A stretch of 19,189 nucleotides of DNA, taken from Entamoeba invadens IP1. Its lineage: Eukaryota; Evosea; Mastigamoebida; Endamoebidae. The position numbers and the translations under genes were made by a program. Of this stretch, positions 1 through 7,725 are shown in pieces (the first letter of the stretch is position 1; each line of letters begins with the position of its first letter). Location: contig NW_004440440.1 of assembly GCF_000330505.1 (NCBI RefSeq), positions 239,265-258,453 of the forward strand. Reading direction: 5' to 3'. A model generated the notes under the pieces. The model searched no databases and was not told the origin of the DNA. It saw nothing but the letters and a program-made list of their open reading frames with translations.

Positions 1-18
1 GAAACGTCCGATATACAG

Positions 19-61
19 TGATATATAAATGAACTTTCAACTCTTTAATACCCAGAATTCC
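19..61 (+). promoter_or_regulatory. Candidate core promoter of the prolidase gene
   Basis: ATATATAAA at about 20-29 resembles the Entamoeba TATA element. AGAATTCC at about 54-61 resembles the AAAAATTCA initiator. They are about 30 bp apart and end directly before the ATG at 62. If real, transcription starts downstream of the ATG at 29, making the shorter 471-aa protein the product. Only 28 bases precede the longer reading frame, so the upstream context cannot be judged. Confidence 0.3.
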
Positions 62-1477
62 ATGTCACAAGTGATCACCTACGACATCCATAAGCTTCAC
101 AAAGGTACCACAACACACTTTCTCAAGTATTTCAAAGCTGCTGAGAAAGACAAAAATGCGATCATCTTTTTAGAAGGTGGGTTAGAGCTTCCCTTCTATG
201 ACACTGATGGGGAATATCTATTCCGACAGGAGAGTAACTTCCATTATCTCTTTGGTGTGAAAGAAGCCGGCTTTTTAGGTTTAATAAAGATGGACGGTAC
301 TCGTGTCTTATTTTTGCCACAACTTCCAGCTGCCCTTCAAATCGTTTTAGGTCCAAATTTGACACCTGAAGCCGTTAAAGAGATGTACGGCGTCGAGGAA
401 GTCTACTTTGACACTCAAGTCGAAGAAGTGTTAGCCAAGATCAACCCGTCCCTTATTTATATCTATGCCGACGGTGTTAACACAGACTCCGGATTAAAGC
501 CCGCACCACTCCGAACCAAATGTGTGAACAACTATAAGCTTGAGACTCAGACGTTGCATGAAGCACTCTTCGAGGCGCGTACCGTCAAGACTCTCGAAGA
601 GATCAACTTGATGCGAACTGCTATTAATGGCACTGCGGAGGCTCACCGACAATGCATGAAATTCTGTGCACCGGGGAAATACGAGTTTGAGATGGAAGCG
701 CAATTCTATAAGGTCGCGTACGGCACTTTTGGCATGAGGAACTTCGGGTACTTCCCAATATGCGCGTCGGGGACATCAGCCGCGACGCTGCATTATGGCC
801 ACGCCGGACATCCCAACAGAAAAGTGATGCAAAGTGGGGAGTTGTTGATGATGGATGTCGGGACCGAGTGTTTCCGATATGCGACCGATTTAACACTGAC
901 GTATCCGGTGAATGGGAAGTTCACTGAAGACCAAAAAGTGTTATATGAAATTGTTTTAAAGTGTCAAGAGGAGTGTGAGAATGCTATTAAGCCTGGTCTT
1001 CATTGGTATGAAATTCATGATTTGGCCAATAAGGTGTTACTCAGTGGACTTAAAGAAGCCGGATATGTCACAGGTGATGTCGACGAGATGTTTAAGAATG
1101 ACGTCCACTTCTATTTCATGCCTCATGGGATCGGACATTTGATTGGTGTCGATACACACGACGTCGGCGGGTTCAACAAAGGTATTGAAAGAAGCAGCAA
1201 TTGCAGTCTTAAGAAGTGCCGAAGTAACAGAATCTTAGAAGCGGGGAATATATATACAGTAGAGCCTGGGGTTTACTTCATCCCATTTTTATTGGAGTCG
1301 GGATTGAAAGATGAGAAGGTCAAGAAGTTCCTTGTTGAAGAGAAAATCAGAAAAGCCTGGAACTTTGGAGGAATCAGAATTGAAGATGACGTCTTGGTGA
1401 CTGAAAATGGACATGAGACTTTACCTAAAGACATCCCACGTACTGTCAAAGAGATCGAAGAGTTCATGAAACACTAA
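29..1477 (+). CDS. PEPD: Xaa-Pro dipeptidase (prolidase), peptidase family M24B
   Basis: Cytosolic metallopeptidase expected to cleave dipeptides with C-terminal proline or hydroxyproline, a late step of protein turnover. The protein is 482 aa, close to the roughly 490 aa of animal prolidase, and aligns with it almost without gaps. An N-terminal aminopeptidase-P-type domain covers about residues 15-170, and the pita-bread catalytic domain about 185-475. All five expected metal ligands are visible: D276, D287, H370 (in HGIGH), E412 (in TVEPGVYF) and E452 (in RIEDD). H255 in LHYGHAG matches a conserved active-site His. Numbering happens to equal the human enzyme. The first ATG at 29 is used. 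An ATG at 62 (MSQVITYD) is a serious alternative, because a TATA-like and an initiator-like sequence lie just before it. The gene converges on the gene ending at 1630. The family call is very secure; only the start is uncertain. Confidence 0.95.
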   Translation: MNFQLFNTQNSMSQVITYDIHKLHKGTTTHFLKYFKAAEKDKNAIIFLEGGLELPFYDTDGEYLFRQESNFHYLFGVKEAGFLGLIKMDGTRVLFLPQLPAALQIVLGPNLTPEAVKEMYGVEEVYFDTQVEEVLAKINPSLIYIYADGVNTDSGLKPAPLRTKCVNNYKLETQTLHEALFEARTVKTLEEINLMRTAINGTAEAHRQCMKFCAPGKYEFEMEAQFYKVAYGTFGMRNFGYFPICASGTSAATLHYGHAGHPNRKVMQSGELLMMDVGTECFRYATDLTLTYPVNGKFTEDQKVLYEIVLKCQEECENAIKPGLHWYEIHDLANKVLLSGLKEAGYVTGDVDEMFKNDVHFYFMPHGIGHLIGVDTHDVGGFNKGIERSSNCSLKKCRSNRILEAGNIYTVEPGVYFIPFLLESGLKDEKVKKFLVEEKIRKAWNFGGIRIEDDVLVTENGHETLPKDIPRTVKEIEEFMKH

Positions 1478-1629
1478 TTCATCGCTTCAGTTTCTATTTA
1501 ACACAATTTCTATCATCAAATTCAAAAATGCAAAATTGTTCGGGTCGAATGACTGATTTCGGTCTTTTTTGTGAACGATTTCAAGAGTTTGATTTTTGAG
1601 TATAAAACAGAGGTGGGAACACATAACAA

Positions 1630-2310
1630 TCAATTCTCGTAGTCTCTCGACACTTCAACGGAAGATGTGCGTCGGTGTGGTTTACGCTTTTTTATTGGGA
1701 CGCTAAAGGTGTCCGGCAGTTTTTGTTGGTTTGCCTTTTCGTCATTTTTAGTTAAAATTGAGTTCTCTCGTGTACTCACCTTTTGTTCAAGTACATTCTT
1801 CGCGTCTTTTTTCTCATTGGAAGGTTGAAAGGACTCGTCGTAAGATTTTTGAATAGTCGAAAGTGTCGATGTTGGCTTTTGCTTTGAATTGGCGATGGGA
1901 CTTTTTTGTATCATTTCGACACTGAGAAGGTCACTTGAACTCTCTGAAGTGTCCGAGAGCGACGACTTCACTTCTTGACTTTGTCGTGGAGTTCTGAAAG
2001 CGACATTTGACGGCGTTGAGGACCGAAGACGTGGGGAAATATTTATGTTGGAAGACAAAGAAAGTTGGTCGAGTTGAGACTGAAGACGTGAAGTTGTTTG
2101 TTTGATCATTTCAATGCTTTTCTTTTGAAGGTCTAAAGTCCGCTGCAGTTCAACACTTTTATGAATGACAGCAGTGTAGATATCTTCATTTGTTTGAAAG
2201 CCAATACACTCAGTGTAATCCTCAATCGATTTGTATGACGTTAGATAGGTCAGTAACTGTTTGTCCATATTAGCCATCCAAGGTTGATTGCCTACAAGTT
2301 TTGGATTCAT
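1630..2310 (-). CDS. Unrecognised Ser/Thr-rich protein with a short coiled coil
   Basis: I do not recognise this 226-aa protein. Residues 1-48 look folded, with aromatic residues and Cys35. Residues about 50-85 form an amphipathic, probably coiled-coil helix (VELQRTLDLQKKSIEMIKQ and following). The rest is low-complexity Ser/Thr/Lys/Gln-rich and probably disordered. Four Ser/Thr-Pro sites (S92, T99, T107, S137), two of them followed by basic residues, look like targets for CDK- or MAPK-type kinases. The basic cluster KKRKPHRR at 207-214 could be a nuclear localisation signal, and RRTSS directly after it fits a basophilic-kinase site. There is no signal peptide or membrane segment. It converges on prolidase (152 bp between the stop codons) and diverges from RPS23. 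The long intact frame and coding-like composition support a real gene; any role is unknown. Confidence 0.7.
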   Translation of the reverse strand: MNPKLVGNQPWMANMDKQLLTYLTSYKSIEDYTECIGFQTNEDIYTAVIHKSVELQRTLDLQKKSIEMIKQTTSRLQSQLDQLSLSSNINISPRLRSSTPSNVAFRTPRQSQEVKSSLSDTSESSSDLLSVEMIQKSPIANSKQKPTSTLSTIQKSYDESFQPSNEKKDAKNVLEQKVSTRENSILTKNDEKANQQKLPDTFSVPIKKRKPHRRTSSVEVSRDYEN

Positions 2311-2569
2311 TTTTTCGTTATTTGTTTCCTTTTAAAGTTTTTTGAGTTGGCCATTTTGTGTCAAAGATACTTTTTAGTACAAATTATTTACAATCCAATT
2401 TACTGTAGTAACTTTATGGGACTTTAAAAAGGATATGGGCGTTTCAAAATAAAGTTACACGATGCTTCTATTTAGTGTAAATCGCTTCATATTTTTTTGT
2501 GGTCTTCTTTTACTTATTATGGTAGTTTTTCAGTTCTTTGGTATTAATTCTATTACTTGATAAAATAGA

Positions 2570-2596
2570 ATACCAGCATATCGGATATGTTGGTAT
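2570..2596. repeat. 27-bp near-perfect palindrome
   Basis: Two 13-bp arms (ATACCAGCATATC and GATATGTTGGTAT) flank a single central G. The only mismatch is one G/T position, which would be a wobble pair in RNA. It lies about 260 bp upstream of the minus-strand gene start and 400 bp upstream of RPS23. It could be a dimeric regulator site or the remains of a small mobile element. Confidence 0.6.
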
Positions 2597-2962
2597 CTTA
2601 CTCTCTATTCAATTAATTTAATTAACGTCCGTTTTAAAAATAAACAAATTGTAAATTAACGACACAAAATTTATACTAATATTCGTTAATAATTGTTATA
2701 ATTACTTAAAAATTAATATAAATTTTATTTGTTAAATATCATCAAAAAATAGAAAAACAACTCGTTAAATTATAACAAATACTTTTAGTTCAATAATAGT
2801 TTTTCAACTAGTACCCCACATTTTTTTGTATGGAGAAAATTTCGATTTTTTATTTTTTTTTCGATTTGAAATTTTGTTTTTCAAATCCGACAAAAATGTT
2901 ATTTTCTTTCTTGTGGAGTAAGAATGTATAGTAGAGTTATAGTTTCACCAATTCTAAAAGGA

Positions 2963-2996
2963 ATTATAAAACCCTGGACTTGAAAAAGTAGTCCAG
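2963..2996 (+). promoter_or_regulatory. RPS23 core promoter with a 7-bp inverted repeat
   Basis: ATTATAAAA at about 2964-2972 is TATA-like and lies about 30 bp before the ATG, which leaves a very short 5' leader as usual in Entamoeba. Immediately after it, CTGGACT (2974-2980) and AGTCCAG (2990-2996) form a 7-bp inverted repeat around a 9-base loop that contains GAAAAAGT. The repeat ends four bases before the start codon, so it spans the expected transcription start. Confidence 0.4.
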
Positions 2997-3000
2997 CCAG

Positions 3001-3426
3001 ATGCCAAGAGGTCTCCATGCTGCACGTAAATTGTCTGCACAACGCCGAGCGAACCGCTGGGCCGATAAGGAGTGGAAGAAGGGGAAATTAGTCACTCGTT
3101 ATAAATGCAACCCTCTTGGAGGTGCGTCCCATGCCAAAGGACTTGTCCAAGAGAAGCTTGGGATTGAAACAAAACAACCAAACTCGGGTATTAGAAAGTG
3201 TGTCAGAGTTCGTTTATTGAAGAATGGGAAGAAAATCACTGCTTTTGTCCCCAAGGATGGTTCTTTGAACTACATCAACGAAAACGATGAAGTCCTTATC
3301 TCTGGGTTCGGTAGAAGAGGTCACGCCGTCGGTGATATTCCGGGCGTCAGATTCAAAGTCGTCTGTGTTGCTGGTGTCTCCCTTCATGGTCTCTGGACAA
3401 ACAAGAAACAAAAACCACACGCCTAA
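3001..3426 (+). CDS. RPS23: 40S ribosomal protein S23 (uS12)
   Basis: Small-subunit protein at the decoding centre, where it monitors codon-anticodon pairing. The 141-aa length compares with 143 in animals, and the similarity covers the whole protein. Recognisable blocks are GGASHAKG, the decoding loop [13 protein letters not shown] with P60 (the equivalent proline is hydroxylated in yeast and animals), [11 protein letters not shown] and [15 protein letters not shown]. Relative to animal S23 the extreme N-terminus is two or three residues shorter (MPRGL against MGKCRGL). I checked for a tiny upstream exon and saw no convincing 5' splice site. The tail NKKQKPHA is basic, as expected. The gene has its own promoter, converges on SF3A3, and is followed 24 bases after the stop by a strong hairpin. 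Confidence 0.98.
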   Translation: MPRGLHAARKLSAQRRANRWADKEWKKGKLVTRYKCNPLGGASHAKGLVQEKLGIETKQPNSGIRKCVRVRLLKNGKKITAFVPKDGSLNYINENDEVLISGFGRRGHAVGDIPGVRFKVVCVAGVSLHGLWTNKKQKPHA

Positions 3427-3450
3427 GTAACTCCTTATGTTATTTCTTTG

Positions 3451-3493
3451 AGAAAACAGACTACAGGCCTTCAACCCTAGTAGTCTGTTTTCT
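3451..3493 (+). other. 14-bp stem-loop just downstream of RPS23
   Basis: AGAAAACAGACTAC at 3451-3464 is perfectly complementary to 3480-3493, around a 15-base loop containing AGGCCTTCAACCC. It begins 24 bases after the RPS23 stop codon. It is far more regular and more G+C-bearing than the A/T spacer around it. As RNA it would be a stable hairpin in the 3' untranslated region or at its end, with a possible role in 3' processing, stability or transcription stop. It could also influence the converging SF3A3 transcript, since the inverted repeat folds on either strand. Confidence 0.6.
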
Positions 3494-3659
3494 GTCAGTT
3501 GGTTTGATATTATATCTTTTATTAAATAGTAATTATTACTATATATTATTATATCTGACTGTTTATTATTATACATTACTCTTTAATAGTATATAATAAT
3601 ATTTAATAATAATGAATAGTATTTAATTACTATTTAATAATATATAATAAAGTAATTAA

Positions 3660-5084
3660 TTAAATCAATCCTTGCCGCTTTAACATGTCATAATCTTTCT
3701 TTAAGATCAAGTTGCCATCGGGATCCTCATATTCTGCTTCATTCATCACATCGAACCGTCCCATCTTTTTCATTTCATCGAGTTTGGCTTTAAGAGAGAT
3801 GGCATCTTTGATCCGACAGATGTCGAAGTACTCGATAGAACTCTCGATACCTAAACACTTCAAGCCACGGATGTGCTTGGCCTCTTCGAAATGCTTCTCA
3901 TAATTCTTGCGCCCTTTATAGCCACACCCCCCACAGATCTCACAGTAGTACATTGTCCCTAAGCCACGGAATTTGTATAACCAGACGGGTATAGGCTTAC
4001 CATCTTCACCTATCGGATAGTTGTCGATCCCACGCTGCTGCTCTTCTGGAGCTTCGACGTCCTCTTTCTTGATCTCGACTTCATCTTGAAGAAACTCGAT
4101 GTTGCCGCGCTCGATCTCGATCACATCCGTCGCGGTGCGCCCCATCTTCGTCGAGATGTTCTCTTTGGTATCTTTTAAAGTAGTTTGGATGTCCTCGCGA
4201 AGACAAATAGTGTGGATGACAGACATCAAAAGTTCAATTTCCGCAGTTAAAGCACTCTTTGAAGTCACATTCTTGAGATGCGGCGCAGACTTTTTGTGAT
4301 AGCCAAAGACACTTGCCTTCGCAAACTTCTTCCCGCAATAGACACAGTACTCATATTTGTCTTCTAAAGCACTCTTTAATGAATAATCGGCGCTATGCTC
4401 GTGTGCACTCGTTTCGATGTCACTGACGTGTTTGTCGAACTCTTCGAGGGGCTTTGAGCGGGTTAAGAACGACACCAAATACGTTTTAATCTGCTTTAAA
4501 TAGTCCAAGTAGTGTTCTAAAGGTGAAAGGTATCGAATTGTGATGTTCACTTCATTGTCAAAGTCATAGAAGAAGTCGAGGAAGTCAGTGTACTTGATCG
4601 ACTGAACATCAAAATCACTGTGTTCTGGGAAGGGGATGTTATTTAATGTTTGAAAGATCGCAAAGAAGTCGAGGAACTTCCCGTTCGTCTCTTCTCCAGA
4701 GAACAAGCCCAAATAGCGCTCACTATTTTCGACTTCTGGAATTTGGAAAGTGGAGACAAAGGTCACGTCTTTATTAACATAAGAACTTTTTAGAGCAGAA
4801 ATTGTGTTGTGAAAGTCGGTGAATAATTTGAGGGGGTCCGATGAGTCAGACTCTACAGTAAGCTTTTTGAGGTCGTTAGATAACTCGTTGGACTGATCGC
4901 TGTACAAGGAAATCAATCGATGGGTTTTGTCGTTAATCGCCCTGTTCAGAGACATGATGATGTGGTCATTTTGAATCTTCTCTTCTTGAAGAGTGGGAAC
5001 GGTTTTAAGACGACGAACAATTTCATCGTCGTACATTTCAATGGTTTCATGAAGTTGACGAAGTTCCTCTAATACTACTGACAT
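3660..5084 (-). CDS. SF3A3: Splicing factor 3A subunit 3 (SF3a60/Prp9)
   Basis: Subunit of the SF3a complex of the U2 snRNP, needed for U2 binding at the branch site during prespliceosome assembly; nuclear. The protein is 474 aa, against about 500 in human. The C-terminal third is unmistakable: DGKPIPVWLYK, a matrin-type C2H2 finger (C381, C384, H398, H404), GLKCLGI, and the terminal YEDPDGN and LKRQGLI that end SF3A3 proteins. An upstream C2H2 finger (C247, C250, H263, H269; C-x2-C-x12-H-x5-H) is also present, as in yeast Prp9. Residues 1-210 match only in general character: a helical N-terminus and a segment with ERYLGLF and KFLDFF like the human domain. Residues 320-350 are acidic. The gene converges on RPS23 (233 bp between the coding ends). 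The transposon lies 164 bp upstream of its start codon, within or next to its promoter. Confidence 0.93.
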   Translation of the reverse strand: MSVVLEELRQLHETIEMYDDEIVRRLKTVPTLQEEKIQNDHIIMSLNRAINDKTHRLISLYSDQSNELSNDLKKLTVESDSSDPLKLFTDFHNTISALKSSYVNKDVTFVSTFQIPEVENSERYLGLFSGEETNGKFLDFFAIFQTLNNIPFPEHSDFDVQSIKYTDFLDFFYDFDNEVNITIRYLSPLEHYLDYLKQIKTYLVSFLTRSKPLEEFDKHVSDIETSAHEHSADYSLKSALEDKYEYCVYCGKKFAKASVFGYHKKSAPHLKNVTSKSALTAEIELLMSVIHTICLREDIQTTLKDTKENISTKMGRTATDVIEIERGNIEFLQDEVEIKKEDVEAPEEQQRGIDNYPIGEDGKPIPVWLYKFRGLGTMYYCEICGGCGYKGRKNYEKHFEEAKHIRGLKCLGIESSIEYFDICRIKDAISLKAKLDEMKKMGRFDVMNEAEYEDPDGNLILKKDYDMLKRQGLI

Positions 5085-5248
5085 AGAAGTTTGAAGTTCT
5101 TATCATTTGTTTTATTCTTGAATCATTTTTTACTATATTTTATTTAGTAAAATGCTTATATTAATTGTTAATAAAAGTTAATTATATAATACTACATTTT
5201 TATTATAGTATTTTATTAATTTATTAATAATTAAATTGATTTTTATTA

Positions 5249-5502
5249 CAGTTAGTTTCATTTTGTTTTAACTTTGTTTCAAAACAAATAGAAAACGTTT
5301 CAAAATAAATCAAAAATGCATATTTTTTCAACTCTGTTTTAAAACAAAATAATTTTGTTTCAAAATAAATATAATTGTACCAAATGAAATCAAAAGTGTT
5401 TCAAAATAATACAATGTTTCAAATTAATACAAAAATGTAGCAAAATAAAATAAATTTGTTTCATAAAGCTGTAATTTTGTTTCAAAATAATATTAAAAAC
5501 AA
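5249..5502. repeat. Left terminal inverted repeat, a phased ~21-bp array
   Basis: Contains degenerate copies of GTTTCAAAATAA starting at 5255, 5276, 5297, 5336, 5357, 5377, 5398, 5416, 5437, 5458 and 5479, plus a very weak one near 5318. Spacings are 18-21 bp, mostly exactly 21, so every unit faces the same side of the helix. The whole repeat is therefore about twelve units. Identity with the right repeat stops abruptly after 5502. The units are plausible transposase-binding sites. Confidence 0.95.
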
Positions 5503-5520
5503 ATTTATTAACATTTTCCA

Positions 5521-6757
5521 TTAGAGGTCTTCTCGATTAATCACTTTTGTCGATACTTGACCAAGAAAATGACTAACACATCTTCTTAACTCACTTTTTT
5601 CGATATCTTCAAAGCATCTGGCCATATTCGTTAACATTTGAAGTAAGTTTTCGTTTGGTAATTTACCAACTCGACTTTTCCAAATACCGAAAATCATTTC
5701 TATTGGATTGCATTCTGGGGAATAGGGTGCATTAAACAACACCTTACACCCTCTAGCGTTTGCTGCAGATATAATATCCTCTCTATGTACAGAAGCATTG
5801 TCCATTACAAAAACTATGTTTCCAAGTAAAGCAACATAATTTTCAACAAGAAGTTTAAAGGATGCACTAAACATTTCACCATTGACTGTTTCGTTAAATA
5901 CTCGACAAAATTTGTCACCTGATCCAGATATCGAGCTGACGCAACTCAAGTTAAACGTTTTCAATTTTGTCGTTCTGAAGTGTTTTTTTTCTACGTGAAC
6001 CCCATTTTCTTGTTCAGACATTACCAACCTTCCAATGAGACTCATCAACAAAGACAATAGCATAGCCACTTCTTTGAAGTTGTAACAACTCTGCTAATTT
6101 TTGTACTCGAAGCTCTTTGTTGTCAATTGTATTTGCTATATTTCCTCGAATTGGTACTTCTGTAAAAGACAATGGGTCAAGTTCGATACCTTTCATTAGT
6201 TCGTCGTTTTCTATATAGCGCATTAGCGATGATATTGACACTGTATTGAACTCTTCTTCTGCCAACTTCTTTTTGGCTTCTCTAAGTGACATGTTTTCTT
6301 GACAAAGCATAACAGCAGTCCTTTTAAGAAGTGCGTTGGTGTACTTTGGTTTTCTACCACGTTTCACTTCTGAAGATATATCAATTTCTTGTCTTAATTT
6401 GTTGAGATAGACACGAGTTGATGGTATGGTCATTCGAGTTTTGTGGCTGTACCATACCAAAGACATTCCTTCTCCATTTTCTTCGTAAAGATGAGTCAAA
6501 AGAATTCGTTGGTTTTTCGTAACCAACACGTATGGTCTTTTTGAGTTTTGATTTTTAATTAAATCATTAAAAATGTGATGCCCCTCTGTTATGTGTGTCA
6601 TTTGGCGTGTTAGTGAATTCGTTTTCATTTCTTCTTCAGTGGGTTTTTCTTTAAGTTCTGGTATTTCTGGAGGTTTTGTTAAAGGCCCAATGAACTGCTG
6701 TTTTTGGGATACAAAATCGTCAATTTCTTCCATTGGTATATATCCAAAATAATCCAT
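5521..6757 (-). pseudogene. Broken Tc1/mariner-type transposase
   Basis: Transposase of the IS630/Tc1/mariner superfamily, which would bind the inverted repeats and cut and join at TA. The first reading frame (start at 6757) has two likely helix-turn-helix regions, about residues 80-122 and 143-185, joined by the basic hook RGRKPKYT at 133-140. It then has the first catalytic Asp, D238, in FVDESHW, and stops at TGA 6014-6016. Past that stop the same frame reads TRKWGSRRKK, matching the conserved R-W-G/S segment after the first Asp. It then goes out of frame at a run of eight A on the minus strand (5983-5990). The second frame, open from there to 5521, has the second Asp in VMDNASVH and the Glu in PYSPECNPIE, with 33 residues between them. 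So there are two lesions, one stop and one single-base insertion. The ATG at 6069 of the second frame is incidental. Confidence 0.85.
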
Positions 6758-6791
6758 TTTGTTTTTTCAAGTTAGCTAAGTTGTTTAAGTA

Positions 6792-7045
6792 TTGTTTTTA
6801 ATATTATTTTGAAACAAAATTACAGCTTTATGAAACAAATTTATTTTATTTTGCTACATTTTTGTATTAATTTGAAACATTGTATTATTTTGAAACACTT
6901 TTGATTTCATTTGGTACAATTATATTTATTTTGAAACAAAATTATTTTGTTTTAAAACAGAGTTGAAAAAATATGCATTTTTGATTTATTTTGAAACGTT
7001 TTCTATTTGTTTTGAAACAAAGTTAAAACAAAATGAAACTAACTG
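6792..7045. repeat. Right terminal inverted repeat
   Basis: Exact reverse complement of 5249-5502 over all 254 bases, so it carries the same phased units in the other orientation. Its inner edge is 35 bp before the transposase start codon at 6757. It therefore also contains or adjoins the transposase promoter. Confidence 0.95.
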
Positions 7046-7725
7046 TAATAATTATTAAAATAATATTATAATATTATAATTTAATCTATTAAATACATTG
7101 TTTAATTTTACTATAAATATAGTACAATTGTTTGAATCAATAATTAATTTTTTTTTAATAAATGTCAAGTATTAATATATTGTTATTTTTTAAATTAAAA
7201 AAATAATTATATCGGTATTCTTAATAATTACTAATAATTAATAAAAGTTAATAAAATACTTTTATTTTAAATTACTATAAACAGTATATTCCGATATAAT
7301 ATTTTTGGGACAATTAATAAAATGTATTTGAAAAAGTATTGAAGTGTTTAAATTAAACACATTATTCTCATCTAATTTCTTATGTATCGACTTATGAACA
7401 CTTTTAAAGACAAAAGGAAGAATAAAAAACCAATACAATTATTCAAATAATTACGAACTAAAAAAATAAAACTACGAAACTAATTAATAAAAAATATTAT
7501 AATATTTAGTTTTTCTATTCAACAAAAGAGTAACTTGAAAAAAATTGATTTGTTTGTTTTGTATCGACCAATTTCCCGTATGTTACCGTGGTACTACTTT
7601 ATTTGTTAACAAATTTATTGACATAAGCCAAGAAATATCTACAAAAAAAATATATCGTTTTTTACATATTTATTTTCATAAATGCTGTGTTAAAAACGAA
7701 ACGAACTGTAAGAACTCAAAAGACA
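7046..7725. other. 680-bp A+T-rich spacer downstream of the transposon
   Basis: Very A+T-rich with TAATAATT-like runs and poly-A/T tracts. A 68-codon open frame starting at 7545 has no coding character. The last 60 bases are richer in G and C and hold the presumed promoter of the gene at 7726. I see no RNA gene or mobile-element end here apart from the TA at 7046-7047. Confidence 0.6.
7701..7725 (+). promoter_or_regulatory. Candidate GAAC elements before the 7726 start
   Basis: ACGAACTGT at 7701-7709 and AAGAACTC at about 7710-7717 both carry the GAACT core of the Entamoeba GAAC promoter element. A TATA-like ATATTTA lies near 7666-7672. Because GAAC normally sits at or upstream of the transcription start, this argues for translation from the ATG at 7726 rather than the in-frame ATG at 7687. 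Confidence 0.4.

Larger units (their letters stand above)
2311..3000. other. 690-bp spacer between two divergent genes
   Basis: Strongly A+T-rich, and it must hold the promoters of both flanking genes. Besides A/T tracts I see a near-perfect palindrome at 2570-2596, a solitary GTTTCAAAATAAA at 2441 (also the transposon repeat unit), long T runs around 2850-2880, and the RPS23 core promoter at about 2963-2996. No reading frame or RNA gene is evident. Confidence 0.6.
5249..7045 (-). mobile_element. Tc1/mariner-type DNA transposon with 254-bp perfect inverted repeats
   Basis: The element is 1,797 bp. It begins CAGTTAG and ends CTAACTG, and TA dinucleotides flank it at 5247-5248 and 7046-7047, the target duplication expected for Tc1/mariner. 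The ends are identical inverted repeats (5249-5502 and 6792-7045, 254 of 254 bases). The interior holds one broken transposase gene on the minus strand that fills almost the whole space between the repeats. Identical ends indicate a recent insertion. It landed between the divergent SF3A3 and 7726-12105 genes, so it may affect both promoters. The homology continues a few A/T bases beyond the TA on each side, which I take as chance. Mariner-like families are known from Entamoeba; I cannot assign this copy to a named one. Confidence 0.93.

Noticed and set aside
2441..2453. Solitary GTTTCAAAATAAA identical to the transposon repeat unit
   Set aside because: One 13-base A/T-rich match, with no neighbouring units at 21-bp spacing and no TA-flanked end, is not enough to claim a transposon relic.
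2880..3000. Possible tiny first exon and intron upstream of RPS23
   Set aside because: The bases before the ATG could be read as a 3' splice site, but no GTTTGT-like 5' splice site after an ATG was found, and the single-exon product is nearly full length.
6014..6069. ATG at 6069 as the start of a separate 182-aa protein
   Set aside because: The residues before the A8 run in that frame are an out-of-frame reading of the transposase first-Asp region; both pieces belong to one broken gene.
7687..7725. Upstream in-frame ATG giving 13 extra residues to the WASP-like protein
   Set aside because: It lies upstream of the candidate GAAC elements, and the basic extension has no match to the family; the ATG at 7726 is preferred but not proven.
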